Assembly: GCF_003065365.1 (NCBI RefSeq)
Contig: NZ_CP023276.1
Span: 620,001 to 684,000 of the forward strand
Reading direction: 5' to 3'
Origin: Polynucleobacter difficilis
GTDB lineage: Bacteria; Pseudomonadota; Gammaproteobacteria; Burkholderiales; Burkholderiaceae
Length of the DNA: 64,000 nt
Of this stretch, positions 25,873 to 34,344 are shown piece after piece (positions within the stretch are counted from its first letter, which is position 1; every line of letters starts with the position of its first letter). The position numbers were made by a program, and so were the translations under genes. The notes beneath the pieces are model-generated. The model saw only the letters and a list, made by a program, of their open reading frames with translations. It ran no database searches and was not told the DNA's origin.

Positions 25873-26768
25873 GCGCTAATTAGCGCTTTTATCTGAGCCA
25901 TTTTTTCTTGAGTGGCAATCTCTCCAGCCAGTATTGCAGCACTTCTCGCCTTAAAGTCAGCGCCGCCCATTTGATGGAGCTTTGGCTGAATTACGATATC
26001 GGCGCTTTGCAGTTCAAAGCTATTAATGCTTTGCTGCATGATGCTAATGGTTTGCTGGAGCACTCCTAGCGTACCGCTCGCATTTTGCTGGCCAGGCTCA
26101 TTCGAAATCGAAACTGCAATAATTACCGTGGCACCCATTTGCTTCGCGTATTGCACCGGTACTGGTGCAACAAGACCCCCGTCGACATACTCGCGACCCT
26201 GAATGGTGGTTGGTTGAAATACGCCCGGAATACTGCAGGAGGCGCGCACTGCGATACCAGTATTGCCACTACGAAACAGCACCCCTTTGCCGGATTGCAA
26301 ATCAGTTGCAACAACACCCAAGGGCATACGCATCTGTTCAATGGTTCGGTTTTTCACTTCCCGATTGATCATGGCCTGCAGTGCGTCTCCCTTAATGAGG
26401 CCACCAAACCGGCCGGCAAACGGCAGCCCCCAGTCGGCAATTGTGGCTTCATCCAGTGTGAGGGCTATGCGATTGAGGTCGTTTCCGCTTAGGCCCGAGG
26501 CATAGAGCGAGGCGATCACGCTGCCTGCACTGCTCCCCACCACCAGATTGGGTGAAATGCCTTGGGCCTCTAGGGCTTTAATCACGCCAATGTGAGCAAA
26601 GCCCCGTGCGGCGCCGGCACCCAGAACCAAGCCAACAACCGGTTTTTTAGGGCTAACGGTCGTGCAGGCGCTTAATCCAAGGGCGCTGGCCCCTGCGAAT
26701 GCCGATGCAAGGCCTAAAAAATGACGCCGTTTTGGCTCGGGGGTAGGGGGTAGGGCAAATAATTCCAT
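25869..26768 (-). CDS. Patatin-like phospholipase, probable lipoprotein
   Basis: A 299-residue patatin-family hydrolase. The N terminus has a basic RRHFLG stretch, a hydrophobic core and a lipobox-like LSAC near residue 37, so the mature protein is probably lipid-anchored. Catalytic features are an oxyanion loop GAGAARGFAHIG near residue 52, the nucleophile elbow GSSAGS near 85 and the DGG triad Asp near 202. The start at 26768 avoids running through the promoter of the next gene. Its stop codon overlaps the convergent C40-like gene, and that gene's terminator hairpin is built into this coding sequence. Confidence 0.85.
   Translation of the reverse strand: MELFALPPTPEPKRRHFLGLASAFAGASALGLSACTTVSPKKPVVGLVLGAGAARGFAHIGVIKALEAQGISPNLVVGSSAGSVIASLYASGLSGNDLNRIALTLDEATIADWGLPFAGRFGGLIKGDALQAMINREVKNRTIEQMRMPLGVVATDLQSGKGVLFRSGNTGIAVRASCSIPGVFQPTTIQGREYVDGGLVAPVPVQYAKQMGATVIIAVSISNEPGQQNASGTLGVLQQTISIMQQSINSFELQSADIVIQPKLHQMGGADFKARSAAILAGEIATQEKMAQIKALISA
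25871..25892 (+). terminator. Terminator hairpin for the C40-like gene, inside the patatin coding sequence
   Basis: AGCGCTAATTAGCGCT is a perfect 16-base palindrome directly after the C40-like stop codon and followed by TTTTAT on the + strand. It encodes the last residues of the convergent patatin-like protein, so the two uses constrain each other. Confidence 0.6.
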
Positions 26769-26798
26769 TTGGCTATTGTAGGCAGCCTCCCCTATAAT
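26769..26798 (+). promoter_or_regulatory. Strong predicted promoter upstream of scpB
   Basis: TTGGCT, an 18-base spacer and a perfect TATAAT. Transcription would begin near 26805, nearly 200 bases before scpB. The same -35 hexamer is used by the tRNA-His promoter. Confidence 0.6.
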
Positions 26799-26804
26799 GG
26801 CGCA

Positions 26805-26999
26805 ACTAGTGAGCGAATTGTGAGAATTACCTTGTAGGTTGCTCCCATACCGTATCCGCTCAGACAATAGCGTCCAAACCTAACTCCTGACCCACGAAGT
26901 CGCCTTGGACGATTGCCTGAAGCAGCTAGAGAACACCCCAACCCATGACGGATAGCCCTTTTTATGCCACTCAGGCTTTGACCTGTTAGGCCGAATTTT
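26805..26999 (+). other. Long untranslated leader or small RNA before scpB
   Basis: About 195 bases between the promoter and the scpB start contain no gene that I recognise. A hairpin with a ten-pair stem (26865-26876 with 26906-26915, interrupted by an AG bulge) is the main structure, and CAGG/CCTG arms near 26973-26986 lie close to the start codon. A 14-codon reading frame runs from ATG 26945 to TAG 26989, ending 10 bases before scpB. It has no clear ribosome site. The leader does not match a riboswitch, 6S or SRP RNA that I know. Confidence 0.4.
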
Positions 27000-27671
27000 A
27001 TGGATGATCACAAAAAACGCGTTATTGAAACCGCCCTCTTGTGCGCGCAAGAGCCCATTACAGCAATGGATCTCACACGCCTATTTACCGACGATACCAG
27101 CCAAGCCGATATTGAAACGGTCTTGACGGCGATTCAAGAAGACTGGCAAGACAAAGGGATGGAGCTGGTGCACATTGCAACCGGTTGGCGTTTTCAGAGT
27201 CGTTTATCGATGCGCGAGTACTTGGATCGACTGACTCCAGAAAAGCCGCCGCGGTATTCACGTGCGGTGATGGAAACCCTGGCCATCATTGCTTATCGCC
27301 AGCCCGTCACCCGTGGTGAGATTGAAGAGATCCGCGGTGTTGCTGTGAGTAGCAATGTGATGAAGCAACTCGAAGACCGCGGTTGGGTTGAAGTCATTGG
27401 CCACAAAGAAACAATTGGTCGCCCTGGTCTCTATGCAACCACGAAACAATTTCTCGATGATTTAAGCCTGCCGAATTTACAAAGCCTGCCCTTACTCGAA
27501 GATGCCGCGCCAACGTTTGAGTCCTTGGGCCAAGGCGTGATTGAATTTGATCAATCCGCCACAGTCGAGACGGTCATCACGATGGAAGAGGGCAGTAGTT
27601 CTGATGATCAGCAAGAGGCCGAGCCTGCATCCGATGACGAGCCCAAGCTCGATAACACACCAAACCATTAA
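27000..27671 (+). CDS. scpB: Segregation and condensation protein B
   Basis: A 223-residue kleisin-partner protein with two winged-helix domains (about residues 1-80 and 85-165), which with ScpA and SMC compacts and separates chromosomes. The conserved RYSRAVMETLAIIAYRQP and TRGEIEEIRGV segments lie near residues 85-115, and GRPGLYATTKQFLD near 140. The C-terminal 55 residues are acidic and poorly conserved. The Met at 27000 has only a weak AGG upstream. Its stop overlaps the rluB start (TAATG). scpA is not adjacent. Confidence 0.9.
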   Translation: MDDHKKRVIETALLCAQEPITAMDLTRLFTDDTSQADIETVLTAIQEDWQDKGMELVHIATGWRFQSRLSMREYLDRLTPEKPPRYSRAVMETLAIIAYRQPVTRGEIEEIRGVAVSSNVMKQLEDRGWVEVIGHKETIGRPGLYATTKQFLDDLSLPNLQSLPLLEDAAPTFESLGQGVIEFDQSATVETVITMEEGSSSDDQQEAEPASDDEPKLDNTPNH

Positions 27672-29410
27672 TGACCTCTTCCAACGAATCCAATTCAGCA
27701 GCGCCCAATTTGAATACCGCACCTGTTGGCAGTGACAGCAGTTCAGGTACTACTTCTTCAGAAAATAAAAGCGAAGCGACCAGTGGTGCGCCCAGTGGCG
27801 AGCAGGGTGAACAGGGCGAACGCCGCCCCCGTCGCTTTGGCAAGCACCCGTTTAAGAATCGCAAACCCCGCGGGGATAGACCGCCGCGTCCAGAGGGTGG
27901 TGAGCGTAAGCCCCATACGCCAGGCGAACAAAAAGTAAAGCCTACATTTGATCCTGCTCAAAGCGATGCCTTATTTGCTTCGGTAGTGTCGGGTGAATTT
28001 GATGCGGCCCTGGATGCGCCTGAAGCCGAAATCGCCAACCCAGATTTAGCCAATTCCTCGGATGAAATTGCAGTCTCCCATCACGCTGGGGTTGAGCGCA
28101 ATGCCAATCGCCAGCACGATCACGATGATCTAGATGGTCCCACCGACGATGAAATGAGTAGTTTGCAATTTACGAACGTGGATGAATTGCCACTCAGTTT
28201 GCGGGACGAAGTCTGGTCTGATTTAGATGGTCTCGATGATGACGCGGACGATGAGGATACCGTCAAGCTGCACAAGGTGTTAGCCGATGTGGGTATGGGC
28301 TCACGCCGCGAGATGGAAGATTTGATTGTGCAAGGCCGGGTATCGGTGAATGGCATGCCAGCGCATATTGGTCAGCGGGTTGGTCCCACCGATCAAGTAC
28401 GTATAAATGGCAAGGCAGTGCACCGCAAAATTCAGACCAAGCCACCACGCGTTATTTTGTATCACAAGCCCTCGGGTGAAATCGTTAGCCAAGCCGACCC
28501 AGAAGGTCGTCCGACCGTCTTTGATCGATTGCCTAAGCCACGCCAAGGGCGCTGGATTGCAGTCGGTCGACTCGACTTTAATACCGAAGGGTTGTTGTTG
28601 TTTACAACCTCGGGCGAACTAGCCAATCGATTGATGCATCCCCGTTACGGCGTTGAGCGTGAATACGCTGTACGTATCTTGGGTGAGCTCAGTGATGAGC
28701 AGCAGTCTCAATTAAAAACAGGTATTCAGTTAGACGATGGGCAGGCCCGTTTTCTACGCCTTGCCTCTGGCGGCGGCGACGGCGCAAACCGCTGGTACCA
28801 CGTGGCCTTAACTGAGGGTCGCAACCGCGAGGTGCGCCGGATGTTCGAGGCCAGTGGCCATACCGTTTCCAGACTAATTCGCACGCGCTATGGAATCTTT
28901 TTATTGCCCCCACGCTTACGCCGCGGCAAATGGGAAGAAATTCCAAACGAAGGCGTTGCCCAACTCATGAAAGCGGCCGGCCTCAAAGTGCCTCAAGCCA
29001 GTGATAAGGGCCGCTCCAATCCATCGGGTCGCGGTGATTCCAATCCAGCTAGAGGGGATGATTTCCAGCCAGATCCCATGCAAACCTCGGTCTCTTATTG
29101 GGGCTCGCGTGAAGCATTAACCATGGCCAATCAGCACCATGGACTGACGCACCAAGGTAAAAATGCAAAACCCGGCGGTGGTGGTCAAGGCCAGGCCGGT
29201 AGGGGCCGTGGCCAAGGACAAGGCGGTCGGGCCGGCGGGCAAGGCCAAGGACAAGGCGGAAGAGGTAAAAAAGTCCATCATGGGCATGCATTTAACCCCC
29301 AATCCCCGCAAGGGCCAGGGGCTGGTGGACCAAAGCGGGGCGCTCCCAAGGGGCGCAAACCCTTCAATAAAGGGCCCAGAAAACCGCGAAATCCAAGCGA
29401 AAGCTTCTGA
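27671..29410 (+). CDS. rluB: 23S rRNA pseudouridine synthase B with long disordered tails
   Basis: A 579-residue member of the RsuA/RluB family that makes the pseudouridine at about position 2605 of 23S rRNA. An S4 RNA-binding domain (KVLADVGMGSRREMEDLI) begins near residue 203 and the catalytic Asp lies in GRLDFNTEGLLL near residue 303. The core is about 250 residues; the first 195 residues are acidic, Ser-rich and low-complexity, and the last 150 contain GQGQ, GGR and RGR repeats and a lysine-rich end. The family is usually 250-350 residues, and long tails are seen in beta-proteobacterial homologues. It is coupled to scpB. Confidence 0.9.
   Translation: MTSSNESNSAAPNLNTAPVGSDSSSGTTSSENKSEATSGAPSGEQGEQGERRPRRFGKHPFKNRKPRGDRPPRPEGGERKPHTPGEQKVKPTFDPAQSDALFASVVSGEFDAALDAPEAEIANPDLANSSDEIAVSHHAGVERNANRQHDHDDLDGPTDDEMSSLQFTNVDELPLSLRDEVWSDLDGLDDDADDEDTVKLHKVLADVGMGSRREMEDLIVQGRVSVNGMPAHIGQRVGPTDQVRINGKAVHRKIQTKPPRVILYHKPSGEIVSQADPEGRPTVFDRLPKPRQGRWIAVGRLDFNTEGLLLFTTSGELANRLMHPRYGVEREYAVRILGELSDEQQSQLKTGIQLDDGQARFLRLASGGGDGANRWYHVALTEGRNREVRRMFEASGHTVSRLIRTRYGIFLLPPRLRRGKWEEIPNEGVAQLMKAAGLKVPQASDKGRSNPSGRGDSNPARGDDFQPDPMQTSVSYWGSREALTMANQHHGLTHQGKNAKPGGGGQGQAGRGRGQGQGGRAGGQGQGQGGRGKKVHHGHAFNPQSPQGPGAGGPKRGAPKGRKPFNKGPRKPRNPSESF
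29160..29290 (+). repeat. Gly-Gln-Arg low-complexity repeat in rluB
   Basis: Imperfect in-frame units of GQG, GGR and RGR, about 40 codons long, form an RGG-like basic tail. It is a coding repeat subject to slippage, not a CRISPR or mobile element. Confidence 0.8.
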
Positions 29411-29437
29411 TTTCACTCAAGATTTGGCTTAATCAGC

Positions 29438-29443
29438 TATAAT
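29438..29443 (+). promoter_or_regulatory. Predicted -10 element for the rimP operon
   Basis: A perfect TATAAT lies 27 bases after the rluB stop. No good -35 is present at 17 bases; the preceding GC gives only a partial extended -10. Transcription would begin near 29450. Confidence 0.4.
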
Positions 29444-29584
29444 TCTCCCCGTAGTTACGCTGTTGTAGTTTGCAGCGCCGTTTTACCGGCTGATGTTGCG
29501 ATCAACGTAAGCTGGCCTGTTCTGTAGTTCGGAATATGGGCTTTGAAGCCCATTTTTTTTGCCATTTTTGCAGCAAGGGGCGTT
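29444..29584 (+). promoter_or_regulatory. Structured leader of rimP-nusA-infB with attenuator layout
   Basis: An enclosing stem (TTACG at 29455-29459 and TTG at 29463-29465 with CAACGTAA at 29503-29510) surrounds an inner hairpin (29472-29499, arms GCAGC/GTTGC and GCCG/CGGC). A strong intrinsic terminator follows at 29536-29560, before the rimP start. This is the arrangement described for the rimP leader of gammaproteobacteria, where early termination is thought to tune the nusA-infB operon. Homology with that element is not shown. Confidence 0.55.
29536..29560 (+). terminator. Intrinsic terminator upstream of rimP (attenuator)
   Basis: ATGGGCTT-TG-AAGCCCAT followed by eight T residues ends 24 bases before the rimP start codon. 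Since no gene of its own precedes it after the rluB stop, it can both end scpB-rluB transcripts and attenuate the rimP operon. Confidence 0.8.
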
Positions 29585-30076
29585 GTGCGAGAGCAGCAGA
29601 TTATTTCTGCCGAGTTGGGAAATCTAGGTTACGCGTTGGTTGATATTGAGCGCGAAGCCGGAGGCTTGCTACGTGTAACGATTGAGAATCAAGACTACGA
29701 GCGTTTAATCACGGTCGAGGATTGCGAAAAAGTAAGTCACCAGTTGAGTTACTCCTTGCCGGTGGAAAACATTCCGTATGAACGACTGGAGATCTCGTCC
29801 CCAGGACTGGATCGCCCTGTGAAAAGTGCTGCTGATTTTGTGCGATTTGCGGGTTTTGAAGTTGATCTGAAACTGCGTGTTGCAGTGTCTGGTCGCAAGA
29901 ATTTTCGTGGCGTATTGGAGGGGCTCATCGCTGGAAGCGTTGACTCACCCGATGCCAAGTTTGGTTTGTTGTTTGAGGCGAGCGATGGTGCAGAGTCTCA
30001 GTTGGAGTTTTCCCTTGCCGAGGTCGATAAGACTCGGTTGGTCCCTGTCATTGATTTCAAAGGAAGAAAATCATGA
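29585..30076 (+). CDS. rimP: Ribosome maturation factor RimP
   Basis: A 163-residue protein needed for 30S subunit assembly. The N-terminal domain carries NLGYALVDIEREAGGLLRVTIE, and SSPGLDRPVK near residue 80 is the family hallmark; a C-terminal SH3-like domain follows. GTG at 29585 is used since an AAGGGG ribosome site sits just before it; an open frame back to 29543 would read through the terminator. The stop overlaps the nusA start (ATGA). Confidence 0.92.
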   Translation: MREQQIISAELGNLGYALVDIEREAGGLLRVTIENQDYERLITVEDCEKVSHQLSYSLPVENIPYERLEISSPGLDRPVKSAADFVRFAGFEVDLKLRVAVSGRKNFRGVLEGLIAGSVDSPDAKFGLLFEASDGAESQLEFSLAEVDKTRLVPVIDFKGRKS

Positions 30077-31551
30077 GTCGTGAAGTTCTCATGTTGGCTG
30101 ACGCCCTGGCGCGTGAAAAAAACGTTGATCGTGAAATTGTTTTCGAGGCACTCGAGCTTGCGCTCGCCTCGGCTACAAAGAAACGCTATGAAGAGGATGT
30201 TGACGTTCGCGTCGGCATCGATCGCGAGTCTGGTGAGTACGAAAGCTTTCGCCGCTGGCTAGTTGTCCCCAATGAGGCTGGATTGCAAGAGCCCGACAAA
30301 GAAATCCTGTTGTTTGAAGCCCAAGAGCAATTTCCGGACATGGAAGTCGGCGAATTCATTGAAGAACAGATCGAGTCCCTCGCATTTGGCCGTATTGGCG
30401 CACAAGCTGCCAAGCAAGTGATTCTGCAGCGCATTCGGGATGCCGAGCGTGAGCAAATTCTGAACGATTACCTTGAGCGTGGCGAGCTAGTCATGACCGG
30501 TACGGTCAAGCGCGCTGATAAAAATGGCCTCATCATTGAATCGGGTCGTGTAGAAGCCTTATTGCGCCGCGACCAGATGATTCCAAAAGAGAATTTACGT
30601 TCCGGCGATCGCGTACGCGCCTATATTTTGAAAGTGGATCGTGAAGTACGCGGCCCCCAAATCGAACTGTCACGTACTTGCCCAGAATTTCTCATTAAGC
30701 TATTTGAGAATGAAGTGCCTGAGATTGAGCAAGGCTTGCTCGAGCTTAAAGGTGCTGCTCGTGACCCTGGCGTACGCGCTAAAATTGCGGTTGTCACCTA
30801 TGACAAGCGCATCGATCCAATCGGTACCTGCGTTGGTGTTCGTGGAACCCGCGTTACAGCGGTTCGCAACGAGGTTGCTGGTGAAGCAGTCGATATTGTT
30901 CTGTGGTCTGAAGATCCTGCGCAATTTGTGATTGGCGCGCTCGCTCCAGCACAAGTGTCATCGATCGTGGTGGATGAAGAGCGCCATGCAATGGACGTAG
31001 TGGTGGACGAAGAGAATTTGGCCATCGCCATTGGTCGTAGCGGTCAAAACGTACGTTTGGCCAGTGAATTAACCGGCTGGCAAATCAACATCATGACACC
31101 AGAAGAGTCGGCCGATAAAACTGAAAAAGAAGTGGCTGTTGTGCGCCAAATCTTTATGGATAAACTCGACGTTGATCAAGAGGTAGCTGATATTTTGATT
31201 GAAGAAGGCTTCAATACGCTCGAGGAAGTAGCTTATGTTCCATTAAGCGAAATGCTCGAGATCGATGCCTTTGATGAAGATACCGTAAACGAACTGCGGA
31301 CCCGTGCCCGTGATTCTTTGCTGACGATGGAGTTAGCAAAAGAAGAGCGCGTTGGCGAGGTATCCCAAGATTTACGTTCCCTTGAGGGAATGACGACGGA
31401 GTTGATTGCAAAGCTTGCTGACAATCAAGTTCATACCCGTGACGACCTTGCTGAACTGGCTGTTGATGAGCTAGTTGAGGCGACACAAATTGACGAAGAA
31501 ACAGCGAAAACGCTCATCATGAAAGCGCGCGAACATTGGTTTACTTCATGA
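30073..31551 (+). CDS. nusA: Transcription termination/antitermination factor NusA
   Basis: A 492-residue RNA polymerase-associated factor that modulates pausing, termination and antitermination. Domains in order are the N-terminal polymerase-binding domain (1-125), an S1 domain (about 135-200), two KH domains (about 205-345, with IDPIGTCVGVRGTRV and NLAIAIGRSGQNVRLAS) and two C-terminal acidic helix-hairpin-helix repeats. All are intact. It has a GGAAG ribosome site and lies 10 bases before infB. Confidence 0.96.
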   Translation: MSREVLMLADALAREKNVDREIVFEALELALASATKKRYEEDVDVRVGIDRESGEYESFRRWLVVPNEAGLQEPDKEILLFEAQEQFPDMEVGEFIEEQIESLAFGRIGAQAAKQVILQRIRDAEREQILNDYLERGELVMTGTVKRADKNGLIIESGRVEALLRRDQMIPKENLRSGDRVRAYILKVDREVRGPQIELSRTCPEFLIKLFENEVPEIEQGLLELKGAARDPGVRAKIAVVTYDKRIDPIGTCVGVRGTRVTAVRNEVAGEAVDIVLWSEDPAQFVIGALAPAQVSSIVVDEERHAMDVVVDEENLAIAIGRSGQNVRLASELTGWQINIMTPEESADKTEKEVAVVRQIFMDKLDVDQEVADILIEEGFNTLEEVAYVPLSEMLEIDAFDEDTVNELRTRARDSLLTMELAKEERVGEVSQDLRSLEGMTTELIAKLADNQVHTRDDLAELAVDELVEATQIDEETAKTLIMKAREHWFTS

Positions 31552-31561
31552 GAGGAAGTGC

Positions 31562-34327
31562 ATGGCAACGACCACAATAAAAGAACTTGCTCAGGAGCTT
31601 AAACGCACCTCGGCTGACCTCTTAGATCAATTGAAAGCAGCCGGAATCAATAAAGATTCTGAGGATGCCAAGATTACCGAGAAGGATAAAACCGCACTGC
31701 TCGAGCATTTGCAAAAAGAGCATGGCAGTGCTGACACGGGCGCGCGCAAAAAGATTACTTTAACTAAGCGTGAGACTTCCGAGATCCGCCAGGCTGATTC
31801 CACTGGAAAAACCCGCACCGTACAAATTGAGGTCCGTAAAAAACGGGTGCTCGTCAAGCGTGGCGATGAGGCGGCCAAGGCGGAAGAGGCGCCAGTAGAA
31901 GAAAAACCAGCAAAAGCGGCTGTAAGCAAGCCCCTCTTGTCTGAGGAAGAGTTAGAAAAGCGGGCTGCAGAAGCAACCCGTCAAGCCGAGCTATTGGCGC
32001 GTCAAGAAGCCGAAATGAAAGCGGCTGAAGAAGCCCGTCAAAAAGCGGCAGCAACGCCAGCAGAAGGTAAGTCATCTGCAGAGGATGCGAAAGAAGCGAA
32101 GTCGGCTGAAGCGATCGAATCCAAAAAGAAGAAAGACCTTGCAGCAAAAGAATTGACTGATGCTAGCGAAAAGCAGTTGGCGGATATTCGTTCGCGCCGT
32201 GCAGCAGCAGAAGCAGAAGCTTTGGCGATTCGGGACATGATGAGTGCGCCTGCGCGCGTTCTCAAGGCTCCAAGCGAAGTGGCTGCCGAAGAAGCGAAAA
32301 AAGGTACTTTACATAAGCCTTTAAAAGCAGAAGGTGCCGACGACAAAAAGAAAACCCCTACTAAGGTTGGCGGGAAACTCATTAAGTCGTCCGAAACATC
32401 CTCCACCTGGCAAGAGGAAGGCGCTAAGCGCGCTGGCGGATTAAAAACCCGTGGTGATACTTCCGGTGGTGTTGGCGGCGGCTGGCGTGCAGGTGGTGGG
32501 CGCAATAAGCGTCAGCGCCAAAGCTCCGACAGCAATGTGGATACGAACTTCCAAGTGCCAACCGAGCCAGTGGTTCGCGATGTGCATGTGCCTGAAACCA
32601 TTACCGTTGCCGATTTAGCTCACAGCATGTCGGTCAAGAGTGCTGAAGTGATTAAGCTGCTGATGGGCATGGGCCAGATGGTCACCATCAACCAAGTACT
32701 TGATCAAGATACCGCCATGATTTTGGTGGAAGAGATGGGCCATAAAGCATTTGCGGCCAAACTCGATGATCCTGATTTAGACCTCGGTATTACAGGACAG
32801 GATGCCGAGCTTCTGGGTCGCCCACCGGTAGTAACCGTGATGGGTCACGTTGACCATGGAAAAACATCGCTCCTGGATAAGATTCGCCTTGCAAAAGTGG
32901 CGTCTGGTGAAGCCGGCGGAATTACCCAGCACATTGGCGCCTACCACGTTGAAACACCGCGTGGTGTGATTACTTTCTTGGATACACCAGGTCACGAGGC
33001 ATTTACTGCCATGCGTGCACGTGGTGCTAAGGCAACCGACATCGTTATTTTGGTGGTGGCTGCTGATGATGGCGTGATGCCGCAAACCAAAGAAGCGATT
33101 GCCCATGCTAGAGCTGCTGGAGTGCCGATTGTGGTGGCGATTAACAAAATCGACAAACCCGAAGCCAATCCCGAGCGTGTCAAACAAGAGTTGGTCGCTG
33201 AGCAGGTTGTGCCAGAAGAGTATGGCGGCGATATTCCATTCATTCCAGTCTCCGCAAAAAGTGGTGAGGGCATTGATTCCTTGTTGGAAAACGTCTTGCT
33301 GCAAGCTGAAGTCCTTGAATTAAAAGCACCGAAAGATGCGCCAGCCCATGGTCTAGTAATTGAAGCGCGTCTGGACAAAGGTAAAGGTCCGGTTGCAACC
33401 GTATTGGTTCAGTCTGGAACGCTCAAGCGTGGCGACATGATTTTGGCGGGCTCTTCCTTTGGCCGTGTCCGTGCGATGCTGGATGAAAACGGCAAGCCAT
33501 GTAGCGAAGCAGGCCCTTCCATTCCGGTGGAGATTCAGGGTCTGTCGGAAGTGCCAGCTGCAGGTGAAGCGGTTCAAGTGGTGCCAGATGAGCGTAAAGC
33601 GCGTGAGATTGCGCTCTTCCGTCAAGGTAAGTTCCGCGATGTGAAGTTGGCAAAACAACAGGCTGTCAAACTCGAGACCATGATGGAAACCATGGGCGAG
33701 GGCGCAATTGAAGCCAAGCTTCTGCCAATTATTATTAAAGCGGATGTGCAGGGCTCACAAGAGGCCTTATCGCAATCGCTGCAAAAGCTATCTACCCCGG
33801 AAGTCAAGGTGCAGATTGTTCACGCTGGTGTGGGCGGCATTACCGAGACCGACGTCAACTTAGCGGTTGCCTCCAAAGCCGTCATCATTGGCTTCAATTC
33901 GCGCGCCGATGCGTTAGCGCGTAAGTTGGCTGAAAACAATGGCGTCGATATTCGTTACCACAACATTATTTATGATGCGGTTGATGAAGTGAAGTTGGCC
34001 CTGAGCGGCATGTTGACACCAGATAAGAAAGAAGAGATCACGGGTCTCGTAGAGATTCGCCAAGTCTTCTTGGTATCTAAAGTTGGCGCGATTGCAGGTT
34101 GCTTGGTCGTTGACGGATTAGTTAAGCGCACTTCAAGCGTACGTTTGCTGCGTGACAACGTCGTTATCTGGACGGGCGAGCTCGACTCACTCAAGCGCTT
34201 TAAAGATGACGCTAAAGAAGTGCGTGCCGGTGTTGAGTGTGGTCTGTCATTGAAGGGCTACAACGACATTCAAGAGGGCGATCAGCTTGAAGTGTTTGAA
34301 GTGACTGAAGTAGCGCGTTCGCTCTAA
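31562..34327 (+). CDS. infB: Translation initiation factor IF-2
   Basis: A 921-residue GTPase that brings initiator tRNA to the 30S subunit. A small N-terminal IF2N domain (TTIKELAQELKRTSADLL) is followed by a charged Ala/Glu/Lys-rich linker to about residue 330, a second IF2 N domain near 345-400, the G domain with VMGHVDHGKTS near 429, DTPGH and NKID motifs, and the C-terminal domains. The Gly/Arg-rich stretch near residues 300-320 is typical of beta-proteobacterial IF-2. GAGGAAG precedes the start. Confidence 0.97.
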   Translation: MATTTIKELAQELKRTSADLLDQLKAAGINKDSEDAKITEKDKTALLEHLQKEHGSADTGARKKITLTKRETSEIRQADSTGKTRTVQIEVRKKRVLVKRGDEAAKAEEAPVEEKPAKAAVSKPLLSEEELEKRAAEATRQAELLARQEAEMKAAEEARQKAAATPAEGKSSAEDAKEAKSAEAIESKKKKDLAAKELTDASEKQLADIRSRRAAAEAEALAIRDMMSAPARVLKAPSEVAAEEAKKGTLHKPLKAEGADDKKKTPTKVGGKLIKSSETSSTWQEEGAKRAGGLKTRGDTSGGVGGGWRAGGGRNKRQRQSSDSNVDTNFQVPTEPVVRDVHVPETITVADLAHSMSVKSAEVIKLLMGMGQMVTINQVLDQDTAMILVEEMGHKAFAAKLDDPDLDLGITGQDAELLGRPPVVTVMGHVDHGKTSLLDKIRLAKVASGEAGGITQHIGAYHVETPRGVITFLDTPGHEAFTAMRARGAKATDIVILVVAADDGVMPQTKEAIAHARAAGVPIVVAINKIDKPEANPERVKQELVAEQVVPEEYGGDIPFIPVSAKSGEGIDSLLENVLLQAEVLELKAPKDAPAHGLVIEARLDKGKGPVATVLVQSGTLKRGDMILAGSSFGRVRAMLDENGKPCSEAGPSIPVEIQGLSEVPAAGEAVQVVPDERKAREIALFRQGKFRDVKLAKQQAVKLETMMETMGEGAIEAKLLPIIIKADVQGSQEALSQSLQKLSTPEVKVQIVHAGVGGITETDVNLAVASKAVIIGFNSRADALARKLAENNGVDIRYHNIIYDAVDEVKLALSGMLTPDKKEEITGLVEIRQVFLVSKVGAIAGCLVVDGLVKRTSSVRLLRDNVVIWTGELDSLKRFKDDAKEVRAGVECGLSLKGYNDIQEGDQLEVFEVTEVARSL

Positions 34328-34344
34328 TTCGGATTGCGGTCTTT

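Noticed and set aside
26809..26824. Resemblance of GTGAGCGAATTGTGAG to a lac operator half
   Set aside because: No LacI-type gene nearby and no symmetry matching the operator; likely chance.
26805..26999. 6S RNA, SRP RNA or a known riboswitch in the scpB leader
   Set aside because: Conserved loop and core sequences of these RNAs are absent; I keep it only as an unidentified leader.
29160..29290. Repeated GGCCAAGG-type units as a CRISPR or direct repeat array
   Set aside because: They are in-frame Gly-Gln-Arg codons of rluB with no spacers.
29543..29584. Earlier ATG for rimP at 29543
   Set aside because: It lies inside the terminator hairpin, and the GTG at 29585 has an AAGGGG ribosome site and gives the family length.
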